A stretch of 64,000 nucleotides of DNA from Xanthomonas sp. DAR 80977 (GCF_041240605.1 NZ_CP162487.1:4347001-4411000), one strand, 5' to 3'. Counted from the stretch's first letter, positions 8,040 to 18,627 are shown. Numbers and translations: made by a program. Notes: generated from the sequence alone by a model not told the origin.

Positions 8040-9358
8040 CCGAGCCTCCCGAAGGTCGGCTCGACCCGCGGCTGCATGCGGCTGGTGCCGCGCGCCGGGG
8101 TGCCGGCCTGGATCGCCGCGGCCACCGCGCTGGCGCTGGCCTCGCGCGCGGCCTGCAGGTCCTCGGCGCTGTCCACGGTCTGCTTGACCGTCGGCGCCGC
8201 GTCGCTGCGCACCTTCGCCACCTGGCGCTCGGCACGGTCGAGTTCGTAGGACACGCGCAGCAGCAGGCCCATCGCCACGCAGGTCATCAGCACACTGGAA
8301 CCGCCGGCGGAGATCAGCGGCAGGGTCAGGCCCTTGGTCGGCAGGATGCCCAGGTTGACGCCGACCGAGACGAAGCTCTGCAGGCTGATCCACAGGCCGA
8401 TGCCGAAGGCGATGTAGCCGGAGAAGTGGCGCTTCATTTCCACGCAGCGCATGCCCAGCCAGAACGCGCGCCCGACCAGCAGCGCGTACAGCGCGATGAT
8501 CAGGCACACGCCGGTGAAGCCCAGTTCCTCGGCGATCACCGAGAAGATGAAGTCGGTATGCGCTTCGGGCAGGTAGTTGAGCTTCTGCACCGAGCCGCCC
8601 AGGCCGACCCCGAACAGTTCGCCGCGGCCCACCGCCATCAGCGCGTTGGACAGCTGGTAGCCGGAGCCGAGCTGGTCGGCCCACGGGTCCAGGAACGAGG
8701 TGATGCGGCGCAGGCGGTAGGGTTCCAGGATCGCGATGAAGGCGAACACCGGCAGCCCGATCACGATCGGCATCGACATGCGCGGCAGGTTGACCCCGCC
8801 CAGCACCAGCATGCCGGCGGTGATCGCCAGCAGCAGCGTTGAGGAACCGAAGTCCGGCTGCAGCAACAGCAGGCCGACCAGCGCCACCGCCACGCCCAGC
8901 GGCTTGAGCATCGCCGGCCAGGTGGCGTTGACCTCGTCGCGGAAGCGCACCAGGTAGCTGGACAGCCACACGATGTACAGCACCTTCACCGCTTCCACGG
9001 TCTGGAAGCGGGAGATGCCCAGATTGATCCAGCGCCGCGCGCCGTTGACGGTGCTGCCCAGGCCCGGCACGAACACCACCAGCAGCAGGCCGAAGCAGGC
9101 CAGCAGCAGCAGCTGGTTGTACTGCTCGATGTTCTTCAGCTCGGTGCGCATCGCCCAGATCGCCAGGCCGACGCCGCCGGCCAGGAACAGCAGGTGGCGC
9201 GTCAGGTAGTAGAACGGGCTGACCGTCAACTCGATCGAGCTGGAACCGACCATCACCACGCCGAGCGAGGCCAGCGCCACCACGGCGCCGAGCAGCCACG
9301 GGTCGTAGCGGCCGCCGATGGCCTCGAGTCGGGTTGCCTGGCGTGCGGCGTCGTTCAT
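8036..9358 (-). CDS. ftsW: FtsW, SEDS peptidoglycan glycosyltransferase of the divisome
   Basis: FtsW polymerises septal glycan strands from lipid II, working with FtsI. The 440-aa protein has about ten membrane segments. SEDS hallmarks include GARRWINLGISRFQTVEAVK, LLQPDFGSSTLLLAI, VGRGELFGVGLGGSVQKLNYLPEAHTDFIFSVIAEELGF and KGLTLPLISAGGSS. The C-terminal tail of about 60 residues is hydrophilic and rich in Ala/Arg. The ATG at 9358 overlaps the mraY stop by four bases and the ftsW stop overlaps the murG start. It directly follows mraY with no murD in between, unlike the Escherichia coli order. Confidence 0.97.
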   Translation of the reverse strand: MNDAARQATRLEAIGGRYDPWLLGAVVALASLGVVMVGSSSIELTVSPFYYLTRHLLFLAGGVGLAIWAMRTELKNIEQYNQLLLLACFGLLLVVFVPGLGSTVNGARRWINLGISRFQTVEAVKVLYIVWLSSYLVRFRDEVNATWPAMLKPLGVAVALVGLLLLQPDFGSSTLLLAITAGMLVLGGVNLPRMSMPIVIGLPVFAFIAILEPYRLRRITSFLDPWADQLGSGYQLSNALMAVGRGELFGVGLGGSVQKLNYLPEAHTDFIFSVIAEELGFTGVCLIIALYALLVGRAFWLGMRCVEMKRHFSGYIAFGIGLWISLQSFVSVGVNLGILPTKGLTLPLISAGGSSVLMTCVAMGLLLRVSYELDRAERQVAKVRSDAAPTVKQTVDSAEDLQAAREASASAVAAAIQAGTPARGTSRMQPRVEPTFGRLG

Positions 9359-10443
9359 CAGCGCACCTTCAACGTGGCCAGGCCGACCAGCACCAGCACC
9401 ACCGAGATGATCCAGAAGCGCACGATCACCCGCGGCTCGGGCCAGCCCTTCAGCTCGAAGTGGTGGTGGATCGGCGCCATGCGGAACACGCGCTTGCCGG
9501 TGAGCTTGAACGAGGCGACCTGGATCATCACCGACAGCGTCTCGATCACGAACACGCCGCCCATGATCACCAGCACCAGTTCCTGGCGCACGATCACCGC
9601 GATGGTGCCGAGCACCGCGCCCAGCGCCAGCGCGCCGATGTCGCCCATGAACACCATCGCCGGGTAGGTGTTGAACCACAGGAAGCCCAGGCCCGCGCCG
9701 GCGATCGCCGCGCAGATGATGACCAGCTCGCCGGCGCCGGGAATGGCCGGGATCTTCAGGTAGCCGGAGAACACCACGTTGCCCGAGGCGTAGGCGAACA
9801 CGCCCAGCGCGCAGGCCACCAGCACCGTGGGCATGATCGCCAGCCCGTCCAGGCCGTCGGTCAGGTTGACCGCGTTGGAGAAGCCGACGATCCAGAAGTA
9901 GGCGATGGCGACGAAGCTGATCCCGGCCAGCGGCAGCGCGATCGACTTGAACATCGGGATGTAGAAGGTGATCGCGGCCGGCACGTCGGCGGTGTAGTAC
10001 AGGAACAGGCCCGCGGCCAGGCCGAAGATCGACTGCAGCAGGTATTTCCAGCGCGACTTCAGCCCGTTCGGGTCGCGGCGCACGATCTTGATCCAGTCGT
10101 CGTACCAGCCGATCACGCCGAACGCCAGCATCACCGCCAGCACCAGCCACACGTAGCGGTTGCGCAGGTCGCCCCACAGCAGCACCGACAGCAGCACGGT
10201 GAGCAGGATCAGCGAGCCGCCCATGGTCGGCGTGCCGGCCTTGGAGAAGTGGGTCTGCGGGCCGTCCTTGCGGATCGGCTGGCCGCCCTTGAACTGCGCC
10301 AGCTTGCGGATCATCGCCGGGCCCAGCCACAGCGACAGGAACAGCGAGGTCAGCGCCGCGAGGATGCCGCGGAAGGTCAGGTAGCCGAACAGCCCGAACA
10401 GGCTCTCCAGCTGCTGCAGCCAACGGGACAGTTCAAGCAGCAT
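9358..10443 (-). CDS. mraY: MraY, phospho-MurNAc-pentapeptide translocase
   Basis: MraY attaches phospho-MurNAc-pentapeptide to undecaprenyl phosphate, making lipid I in the inner membrane. The 361-aa, roughly ten-helix protein contains the conserved KAGTPTMGG region after FSKAGTPTMGGSLIL. It also has the aspartate-rich motif IGWYDDWIKIVRRDPNGL, the NLTDGLDGLAIMPT loop, and the histidine motif MAPIHHHFELKGWPEPRV. The start at 10443 lies 11 bases inside the end of murF. Typical length; identity certain. Confidence 0.98.
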   Translation of the reverse strand: MLLELSRWLQQLESLFGLFGYLTFRGILAALTSLFLSLWLGPAMIRKLAQFKGGQPIRKDGPQTHFSKAGTPTMGGSLILLTVLLSVLLWGDLRNRYVWLVLAVMLAFGVIGWYDDWIKIVRRDPNGLKSRWKYLLQSIFGLAAGLFLYYTADVPAAITFYIPMFKSIALPLAGISFVAIAYFWIVGFSNAVNLTDGLDGLAIMPTVLVACALGVFAYASGNVVFSGYLKIPAIPGAGELVIICAAIAGAGLGFLWFNTYPAMVFMGDIGALALGAVLGTIAVIVRQELVLVIMGGVFVIETLSVMIQVASFKLTGKRVFRMAPIHHHFELKGWPEPRVIVRFWIISVVLVLVGLATLKVR

Positions 10444-11961
10444 GCGGCGCCTCCTCTCCCTGCGCCAGCAGCGCGCTCACGATCTTGTCCATGGCGCTGC
10501 CGCGGGAACCCTTGACCAGGATGGTGGCCGGGATTCGGGATTCGGGATTCGGGATTCGGAGGGGCGCAACGCCAGCGGACGCCGCACCGGTGCTCTCATG
10601 CATTTGTTCTGTTTCCTGCTCTTGATCCTGCTCTTCGCGAGTCCCGAGTCCCGAGTCCCGAGTCCCGACCGCACGCAGATCCGCGCGCAACGCGGCGATC
10701 AGCGCCGCGTGGCTGTCGAACACCCGTCCGTTCTCGCCGAACGCCTGCGCGGCGACGGCGCTGAGCGGGCCCAGCGCGTACAGCCGGGTCAGGCCGGCGT
10801 CGCGGGCGCGGCGGCCGCCGCTGGCGTGCAGCGCCTGCGCGCCGTCGCCGAGTTCGCGCATGTCGCCCAGCACCAGCCAGCGCTCGCCGCCGGCGGCGGC
10901 CAGCGCGTCGATCGCCGCGGCCAGCGAACCGGGGTTGGCGTTGTAGCTGTCGTCGATCAGCACCGCGCCGCCGGGCAGCGTGTGCGCGATCTGCCGCCCC
11001 GGCACCGGCTGCACCTGGGCCAGGCCGGCGGCGATCAGCGCCGGCGCGATGTCCAGCGCCAGCGCCAGCGACGCGGCGGCCAGCGCGTTCATCAGGTTGT
11101 GGCGGCCGGGCAGCGGCAGCGTCGTCTCGGCCTCGCCGTGCGGGGTGACCAGCACGAACTGCGAGCGGTCCGGACGCATGCGCAACTGCGTGGCAGTGAC
11201 CTCGGCGCTGGCCTGCAGGCCGAAGCGCAGCACGCGCGGGGCCAGCGGCGCCGGCAGGCGCTGCTCGAACCACAGCCCGAACGCGTCGTCGGCATTGATC
11301 ACCGCGGTGCCGTCGGCCGGCAGCGCGGCGTAGATCGCGCCCTTGGTCTGCGCGACGCCGAGCAGGCTGCCCATGCGCTCCAGGTGCGCCGGGGCGATGT
11401 TGTTCACCAGCGCCGCGTGCGGGGCGACGATGTCGGTCAGGTAGGCGATGTCGCCCGGCTTGCCGGCGCCCATCTCGTAGATCGCGTAGTCGGCCGCGTC
11501 CGGCGCTTCGATCACCGCCAGCGGCAGGCCGATCTCGTTGTTGCGGTTGCCGGGGTTGGCGTAGACGCTGCCGCCGTTCACCCTGCAGGCATGCTGCAGG
11601 ATCGCCAGCAGCAGCGCCTTGACGCTGGTCTTGCCGTTGCTGCCGGTGATCGCGGCCACCCGCGTGGCGCGGCCGCGCTGCATGCCGGCGGCGATCCGCG
11701 CCAGCGCCAGCTGGGTATCGGCGACCAGGATCTGCGGCAGCTCGATCTGCGGCTGCAGCACGTCCACCAGCAACGCGCTGGCGCCGCGCGCGGCGGCGTC
11801 GGCGGCGAAGTCGTGGCCGTCGAAACGCTCGCCGCGCAGCGCCACGTACAGGCTGCCCGGCGCCAGCGTGCGGGTGTCGTGGGCGATCGCGTCGATCGCC
11901 ACGTCGTCGCCATGCAGCTCGGCGCCGGCCCAGTGCGCGATCATCGACAGCGGCAGGCGCT

Positions 11962-11965
<4 letters not shown>
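10433..11965 (-). CDS. murF: MurF, UDP-MurNAc-tripeptide--D-Ala-D-Ala ligase with an internal repeat insertion
   Basis: MurF adds D-Ala-D-Ala to the UDP-MurNAc-tripeptide. The 510-aa product has the start MKRLPLSMIAHWAGAELHGD, the ATP loop ITGSNGKTSVKALL (about residue 110), IYEMGAGKPGDIAYL, and LIDDSYNANPGSLAAAIDAL. Near the C-terminus the family sequence is interrupted at about residue 430 by roughly 48 residues translated from heptamer element E (GTRDSGLGTRE at the start, IPNPESRIPA at the end). It then resumes in frame with the conserved LVKGSRGSAMDKIVSALL. The protein is therefore about 50 residues longer than usual. The start overlaps the murE stop (ATGA). Confidence 0.95.
10529..10670. 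repeat. Heptamer-repeat element E, inserted inside murF
   Basis: The left arm at about 10529-10560 is four perfect GGGATTC units. The right arm at about 10637-10670 is four GAGTCCC units, so the arms pair only with a G-T wobble at one position. The junction GCTCTTCGCGAGTCCC is at 10630-10645, and CCTGCTCTTGATCCTGCTCT repeats precede it. The element length keeps the murF frame open. Confidence 0.85.
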
Positions 11966-13472
<1,507 letters not shown>

Positions 13473-13476
<4 letters not shown>

Positions 13477-15338
13477 TGGCGGGTCTCCTGCAGCGGCACC
13501 GGCTGCGCAGCCGGCGGCGGCGCGATCGCGCGCGCGACGGGCAGCGCGGCCTCCACCTCGGCGGCGGCGTCGGGCACCACGGCCGGATCCGGCTCCACCG
13601 CCACCGGCGGCGGCGCATGCCCGCTCTTGCCGGCGGCCTGCGCCGCCAGCCAGGCCTGGATGTCGTCCGGCGGCACGTCCATCAGGCGCAGCGCGCCTTC
13701 CATCACGTTGTGGAACACCGGCGCCGAGACCAGGCCGCCGTAGTACTTGGCGCCCTGCGGATCGTTGATCACGATGACCGTGGCGAAGCGCGGATTGGTC
13801 GCCGGCACCAGGCCGGCGAACAGCGCGTTGTAGTGCCCGCGGATATAGCCGCCCGGACCGTTCAGGCGCGCGGTGCCGGTCTTGCCGGCGACGTGGTAGC
13901 CGAGGATCGCCGCGCCCTTGGCGCCGCCCTGGGTCACCACGGTCTCCATCATCGACACCACTTCCTTGGCGATCGCCGGGCTCAGCACTTCCTTGGTTTC
14001 CTCGTGCTGGCCCTTGACGAAGGTCGGCGTGACCAGCTTGCCGCCGTTGCCGAGCGCGCAGTACGCGCGCGCGATCTGCAGCGGCGTCACCGACAGGCCG
14101 TAGCCGTAGGACATGGTGGTCTTGGACGAGCCGCTCCAGCGTCCCGGCGACGGCAGCACGCCGGCCGACTCGCCGGGGAAGCCGCTGTGCGGGGCGCTGC
14201 CGTAGCCGTAGCTGTGGATCTGGTCGTAGAAGGCCTGGTCCGGCAGCTTGGCCGCGATCTTGGCCGCGCCGATGTTGGAGCTGCGGGTGATCACCCCGGT
14301 CACGGTCAGCACGCCATTGTTGCGCGGCACGTCCTTGATGGTGAAGCGGCCGATCGCCATGTAGCCCGGGTTGGTGTCGATCAGCGTGTCCTTGGTCACC
14401 ACGCCGGCCTTGAGCGCGGTGGAGATGGTCAACGGCTTCATCGTCGAACCCGGCTCGACCAGGTCGGTGACCGCGCGGTTGCGGCGCGCATCGGAGTTGA
14501 CCCCGGTGACCGAGTTCGGGTTGTAGGTCGGCAGGTTGACCATGGCCATGATCTCGCCGGTGGCCACGTCCATCACCACGATCGACCCGCCGGCGGCGTT
14601 GTTCTCCACCAGCGCGTTGCGCAGCTCCTTGTAGGCCAGGAACTGGATGCGGCGGTCGATGCTGAGGGTCAGGTCCTTGCCCGGCTCGGCCGGCTTGACC
14701 AGGTCGATGCTCTCCACGATCGCGCCCTTGCGGTCGCGGATCACGCGCTTGGAGCCGGGCTTGCCGCGCAGCCATTCGTCGAAGGCCAGCTCCAGCCCTT
14801 CCTGGCCGCGGTCGTCGATGTTGGTGAAGCCGAGCACGTGCGCCATCGCTTCGCCCTGCGGGTAGAAGCGGCGGAACTCGCGCTGCGAGAACACGCCCGG
14901 GATGCCCAGCGCGACCACCGCATGCGCCTTGTCCGGATTGATCCGGCGCTTGAGGTACATGAACTCCTTGTCCGCCTTCTGCGACAGCTTGGCGGTCAGT
15001 TCGTCGCTCGGCAGTTCCAGCGCCTGCGCCAGCTGCGGAATGCGGTCGGGATTGCGCAGCAGCTCCTGCGGATTGACCCAGATCGACTCCACCGGCGTGG
15101 ACACCGCCAGCGGCTCGCCGTTGCGGTCGGTGATCATGCCGCGCGAGGTCGCGATCGGCAGTTCGCGCAGGTAGCGCGCCTCGCCCTGGCGCTGGTAGAA
15201 GTCGCTGTTGATCAGCTGCACGTAGGCGGCGCGGCCGATCAGGGTGACCGAGCACAGGCTCAGCGCCGCGCCGACCAGCACCAGCCGGCCACGGAGATTG
15301 AAGTTGCTGCGCGGGCGGTTGCGGCCGGTCTTGCTCAT
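13473..15338 (-). CDS. ftsI: FtsI (PBP3), septal transpeptidase
   Basis: FtsI cross-links septal peptidoglycan in the periplasm together with FtsW. From the ATG at 15338 the 621-aa protein starts MSKTGRNRPRSNFNLRGRLV with one N-terminal membrane anchor. A dimerisation/pedestal domain follows (RGMITDRNGEPLAVSTPVES). The transpeptidase motifs are STMK (about residue 298), SSN (about 354) and KTGT (about 487). The C-terminal tail is Pro/Ala/Val-rich. The ATG overlaps the ftsL stop; the longer open frame (to 15683) would translate antisense repeat DNA and is rejected. Confidence 0.97.
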
Positions 15339-15598
15339 GGCCGCACCACCACGATGTCGCCGGTTTCCGGGAACTTCATGCCCAGCCGCTCGCGCGCGAC
15401 CTGGTCGACGCGGTTGCTTTCCGCCCAGGTCGCCTGCTCCAGCTGCAGCCGGCCGAATTCGATGTTCAGCTCGTCGCGGTTGTGCTCCAGCCGCGACAGC
15501 TCGACGAACAGCTGGCGATGGCGATGGCGCATGTACACCACGCCGATCGCCGAGGCGACGGTGCAGGCGAGCAGGACGATGAGCAGCAACCGGCTCAT
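15335..15598 (-). CDS. ftsL: FtsL, small bitopic divisome protein
   Basis: FtsL forms the FtsQBL complex that activates FtsWI. The 87-aa protein starts MSRLLLIVLLACTVASAIGV, a single membrane helix, followed by a coiled coil (LFVELSRLEHNRDELNIEFG) and the conserved ERLGMKFPETGDIVVV end. The ATG at 15598 overlaps the rsmH stop and its stop overlaps the ftsI ATG. A GGCAGGAG ribosome-binding site sits between element F and the start. FtsL is poorly conserved, so identification leans on position between rsmH and ftsI plus topology; both fit well. Confidence 0.93.
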   Translation of the reverse strand: MSRLLLIVLLACTVASAIGVVYMRHRHRQLFVELSRLEHNRDELNIEFGRLQLEQATWAESNRVDQVARERLGMKFPETGDIVVVRP

Positions 15599-16662
15599 TG
15601 GGCATCTCCTGCCGGAGACGCCGGGATTGGGGATTCGGGATTGGGGATTGGAGACGAGCGCTTGCCCAATCCCGAATCCCCAATCCCCAATCCCAGCTTC
15701 TCGGCCACCCGAAGCACCGCGCTGCGCGCGCGCGGATTGAGCGCCAGCTCGGCGCTGTCGGCCTTGATCGCGCCGCCGTGCAGTTGCAGGGTCGGCACGA
15801 ACGGCTGCGCCTCGGGCAGGCGGCGGTTGCTCGGCGGGGCCTTGGCGTGGCGGTTCATGAACTGCTTGACGATGCGGTCTTCCAGCGAATGGAAGCTGAT
15901 CACCGCCAGCCGGCCGCCCGGCTTGAGCTTGGCCAGCGCCGCGTCCAGCCCGGCTTCGAGGTCGGCCAGCTCGCGATTGATGTGGATGCGGATCGCCTGG
16001 AAGCTGCGCGTGGCCGGATGGGTCTTGCTGTCGCCGCGCGGCATCACGCTGGCGATCAGCTCGGCCAGCTGCGCGGTGCGGGTCAGCGGCTGCTCGGCGC
16101 GGCGCGCCACGATCGCGCGGGCGATGCGCCGGCTCTGGCGTTCGTCGCCGTAGGTCCACAGCACGTCGGCGATGTCGCGCTCGCTGGCGTGCGCCAGCCA
16201 CTGCGCGGCGCTCTCGCCGGCCTCCGGGTCCATGCGCATGTCCAGCGGGCCGTCCTTGCCGAACGAGAAACCGCGCTCGGCCACGTCCAGCTGCGGCGAG
16301 GACACGCCCAGGTCGAACAGCACCCCGTCCAGGCCGGCGGCGGCGTCCCACTGCCCCAGTTCGGCGAAGCTGCCGCGGCGGATGGACACGCGCGCGTCGC
16401 CGCCGAACGCATGTTCGGCTTCGGCGATCGCCTCGGGATCCTTGTCCATCAACAGCAGCCGGCCTCCCGGGCCGAGTTTGTGCAGCACCCCGCGCGCGTG
16501 TCCGCCACGCCCGAACGTGCCATCCAGATAGATTCCGTCTTCGATCACCTGCAGCCCGTCCATGACCTGCGCGAACAACACCGGCACATGCGCCGCCGGC
16601 GGTTGCGACACCGGAAGGTGACCGGCCTGCGCCTGTCCGCGCATCCGGACACCCCGGCTCAC
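15595..16662 (-). CDS. rsmH: RsmH (MraW), 16S rRNA C1402 N4-methyltransferase
   Basis: RsmH methylates C1402 of 16S rRNA using S-adenosylmethionine. The 355-aa protein has the SAM-binding motif IYLDGTFGRGGHARGVLHKL, FDLGVSSPQLDVAERGFSF, DGPLDMRMDPEAG and AVISFHSLEDRIVKQFMN. The conserved C-terminus RARSAVLRVAEKL ends near residue 320; the last 35 residues come from heptamer element F (ending ASPAGDAQ). The start is GTG at 16662, supported by the GTGA overlap with the mraZ stop. An ATG at 16644 is an alternative that would lose the overlap. Confidence 0.96.
   Translation of the reverse strand: MSRGVRMRGQAQAGHLPVSQPPAAHVPVLFAQVMDGLQVIEDGIYLDGTFGRGGHARGVLHKLGPGGRLLLMDKDPEAIAEAEHAFGGDARVSIRRGSFAELGQWDAAAGLDGVLFDLGVSSPQLDVAERGFSFGKDGPLDMRMDPEAGESAAQWLAHASERDIADVLWTYGDERQSRRIARAIVARRAEQPLTRTAQLAELIASVMPRGDSKTHPATRSFQAIRIHINRELADLEAGLDAALAKLKPGGRLAVISFHSLEDRIVKQFMNRHAKAPPSNRRLPEAQPFVPTLQLHGGAIKADSAELALNPRARSAVLRVAEKLGLGIGDSGLGKRSSPIPNPESPIPASPAGDAQ
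15622..15694. repeat. Heptamer-repeat element F (inside the rsmH 3' end)
   Basis: The arms at about 15622-15652 (GGGATTGGGGATTCGGGATT) and 15663-15694 (CCCAATCCCGAATCCCCAAT) are close to perfect complements separated by only about 10 bp, the shortest core seen in the window. It should fold as a long hairpin in RNA. It is translated as the tail of RsmH. Confidence 0.85.
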
Positions 16663-17105
16663 AACTTCAGATCGAGCAATCCATCGCCCAGATCCTCGTC
16701 AGACAACGTCTGCTGGATCAGTGCGCGATGAGCCTGCTCGCTCCACAGTTCGAACTTGTCGCCCATGCCCAACAGCACGGCGCGCTTTTCAATGCCCACC
16801 GCGGCGCGATGGCTCGGCGGAATGGTGATGCGGCTGTTGGCGTCCAGCTCCAGCGCGGCCGAGGAACCAACCAGCTTCTGCTGCAGCACCCGCACCACGC
16901 GCTGGGTGTTGGGCTTGGCCATGACGTCGTCACGGACCCGCTCCCACTCCTTCTCCGCGTACAGCCACAGGCATCCGGCCTCGAACGGGTTGTAGGTCAG
17001 CACCAGCCGATTGCCGCTCGCACGCGCGACGAGGTCGCGGTACGCGGTGGGAACCGCCATACGCCCCTTGTCGTCCACTGTGATTGCGGTCTCGCCCTGA
17101 AACAC
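16659..17105 (-). CDS. mraZ: MraZ, dcw-cluster transcriptional regulator
   Basis: MraZ is a ring-forming AbrB-fold DNA-binding protein that represses its own dcw promoter in Escherichia coli. The 148-aa protein has the two diagnostic SpoVT-AbrB half-motifs, DDKGRMAVPTAYRD (residues 11-24) and DANSRITIPPSHR (about 93-105). The start is GTG at 17105 (MFQGETAITV) preceded by a GGAAAGG ribosome-binding site. It heads the long minus-strand division operon. Candidate MraZ boxes lie just upstream at 17146-17160. Confidence 0.97.
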   Translation of the reverse strand: MFQGETAITVDDKGRMAVPTAYRDLVARASGNRLVLTYNPFEAGCLWLYAEKEWERVRDDVMAKPNTQRVVRVLQQKLVGSSAALELDANSRITIPPSHRAAVGIEKRAVLLGMGDKFELWSEQAHRALIQQTLSDEDLGDGLLDLKL

Positions 17106-17145
17106 GACGCCTACACCTTTCCAAATCCGCCTGGGCGGTCATTGA

Positions 17146-17216
17146 ACCACGAAAAACCACAAAAAACCCGGTTTTCCCTCAGGTGCCCACCTTAGCAGCG
17201 CGCGAAAGGTTGTCAA
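17146..17216 (-). promoter_or_regulatory. mraZ promoter with candidate MraZ boxes
   Basis: Reading on the minus strand, TTGACA (17211-17216) is followed after 16 bp by TAAGGT, a weak -10. Further down are two GTGGT boxes with 10-bp periodicity (17156-17160 and 17146-17150), and a GTGGG overlaps the -10 region. Escherichia coli MraZ binds GTGGG-type direct repeats spaced one helical turn apart, so this looks like an autoregulatory operator. That assignment is inferred from family knowledge and spacing. Confidence 0.55.
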
Positions 17217-17226
17217 CAACTTTGCG

Positions 17227-17295
17227 AGCGATAAATCGCTAGCCACATCAATGGCTTGCGCCATTCTTTAGAGACTTGTTCAAAGCTTATCCACA
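17227..17295. promoter_or_regulatory. Consensus DnaA box and inverted repeat upstream of mraZ
   Basis: TTATCCACA at 17287-17295 matches the high-affinity DnaA box exactly. A perfect 6+2+6 inverted repeat AGCGATAAATCGCT lies at 17227-17240. Both sit 120-190 bp upstream of the mraZ start in the AT-richest stretch of the region, between the divergent mraZ and NRDE genes. A 9-mer can occur by chance, so a role linking division-gene transcription to DnaA is only a suggestion. Confidence 0.4.
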
Positions 17296-17432
17296 AGTTG
17301 CTGTTTCGTCTCATATTTTGAGATTGAGCGGAAATTCAGCCCTGTGCACAAGCCGTTAAGACGGCGGCCAGTTGCCGCCTCCGCCGCCGGCCGGCTCGCA
17401 TGCCACTGCGCAAAACCGCACAATTCCGGCCC

Positions 17433-18221
17433 ATGTGCCTGGTCGCCCTCGCCCTCCAATCGCACCCGCGCTGGCGCCTGCTGCTGGTCGGCAACCGCGA
17501 CGAATTCCACGCCCGCCCGACCGCGCCGCTGCAGCGCTGGCCGGCCCCGGCGCAGCGCGTGCTGGCCGGGCGCGACCTGCGTTCCGGCGGCAGCTGGGTG
17601 GGCCTGGACGACGCCGGCCGCTGCACCGTGGTCACCAACGTGCGCGACCCGCTGGCGTCGATGTCCGGCGCCTCGCGCGGCGCCCTGGTCGCCGACTACC
17701 TGGCCGGCGCCGCGCCGGCGGCCGCCTTCGCCGAGGCCCTGGCGCTGCGCGCCGACGCCTACCCGCCGTTCAACCTGCTGCTGGCCGACGCCGACGGTGC
17801 CGAGTACCTGGGCAACCACCCGCCCGCCCGGCAGCGCCTGGCGCCCGGCATCCACGGCATGTCCAACGGCACGCTGGACGCGCCCTGGCCGAAGACCGTG
17901 CGCCTGTGCGCGGCCGTGGCCGACTGGATCGCCGCCGGCGACGACGACCTGGCCCCGCTGTGGCGGGCGCTGGCCGACGAAACCATCGCCGACGACGCGC
18001 GGCTGCCCGACACCGGCGTGGGCCTGGCGCTGGAGCGGCGCCTGTCGCCGGCCTTCATCCGCGGCCACGACTACGGCACCCGCGCCAGCACCATCGTCGC
18101 GGTGGACGGCGACGGCCGCGGCTGGATCCATGAGCGCCGCTTCGGCGCCGATGGCGTGTTCCTGGGGGAGACGCGGCTGGAGGGGCTCGGGACCGGGGAC
18201 TCGGGACTCGGGACCCGGTAA
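17433..18221 (+). CDS. NRDE/TANGO2-family protein
   Basis: From the ATG at 17433 the 262-aa protein begins MCLVALALQSHPRWRLLLVG followed by NRDEFHARPTAPLQRW. The Cys at position 2 and the Asn-Arg-Asp-Glu motif define the NRDE (TANGO2) family. Other conserved parts are LAGRDLRSGGSWVGLDDAGR, VTNVRD and GNHPPARQRLAPGIHGMSNG. The biochemical role is unsettled; eukaryotic TANGO2 has been linked to haem and lipid handling and bacterial members are uncharacterised. An ATG at 17400 would add 11 residues, but the family usually begins with MC. The last residues (GTGDSGLGTR) are encoded by a half copy of the heptamer element. It is divergent from mraZ and appears monocistronic. Confidence 0.85.
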   Translation: MCLVALALQSHPRWRLLLVGNRDEFHARPTAPLQRWPAPAQRVLAGRDLRSGGSWVGLDDAGRCTVVTNVRDPLASMSGASRGALVADYLAGAAPAAAFAEALALRADAYPPFNLLLADADGAEYLGNHPPARQRLAPGIHGMSNGTLDAPWPKTVRLCAAVADWIAAGDDDLAPLWRALADETIADDARLPDTGVGLALERRLSPAFIRGHDYGTRASTIVAVDGDGRGWIHERRFGADGVFLGETRLEGLGTGDSGLGTR

Positions 18222-18225
18222 GAGC
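18184..18225. repeat. Heptamer-repeat half-element G (3' end of the NRDE gene)
   Basis: One arm of GGGACTC-type units lies at 18184-18218, with the element's junction in reverse orientation (GGGACCCGGTAAGAGC, 18210-18225; GCTCTT on the minus strand). No matching second arm is seen, so this looks like a truncated copy. It supplies the NRDE stop codon. Confidence 0.7.
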
Positions 18226-18627
18226 GACAGCAAAAGCGAGACGCGGCGCTTCCATCTGCTGCAGATCTCCGGTCGAGGCTCGCAGCACGGATGCCACACA
18301 TGCGCGCTGCGCAAGCCGGCAAGGCGCCGAATCTGGGGAAGCAGCGCCCACTGCCGGATCGGCCCTGCAGTCGGGACTGAAGTCCCTCCCACAACAGCCG
18401 AGCCCGCGTGGCAGCCACGTCGACAGGAAGGACCACAGCGACAGCACGCGCGCCACCTATGGACAGAGCCATCTGCGCAGAGCGCGCCATGCATCTGGAG
18501 CAAAGCCCCCTTTAGTAAAGGGGGCGCGGCGAAGCCGCGGGGATTTGGGGGGCAAAGAGCCCGGGGCCCAAACTTTTGCTACGCAAAAGTTTGGGGCTTT
18601 TTTAGCGCGACGCGCGAAAAAAGCGGC
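18226..18627. repeat. Intergenic palindromic repeats and an intrinsic terminator
   Basis: This stretch holds no gene I can support. It contains a small palindrome GGGACTGAAGTCCC (18373-18386), a hairpin GCCCCCTTTAGTAAAGGGGGC (18505-18525), and a strong terminator-like hairpin with 13-bp arms (18567-18579 and 18583-18595, loop TAC) followed by a T-run at 18598-18604 on the plus strand. The last would end NRDE transcription and stop it from running into rnpB head-on. A minus-strand T-run (18617-18622) just past the rnpB 3' end may end rnpB. Confidence 0.7.

Noticed and set aside
15338..15683. Longer FtsI start at 15683
   Set aside because: It would translate repeat element F and an alternative frame over ftsL. 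The ATG at 15338 overlaps the ftsL stop and begins a normal FtsI anchor.
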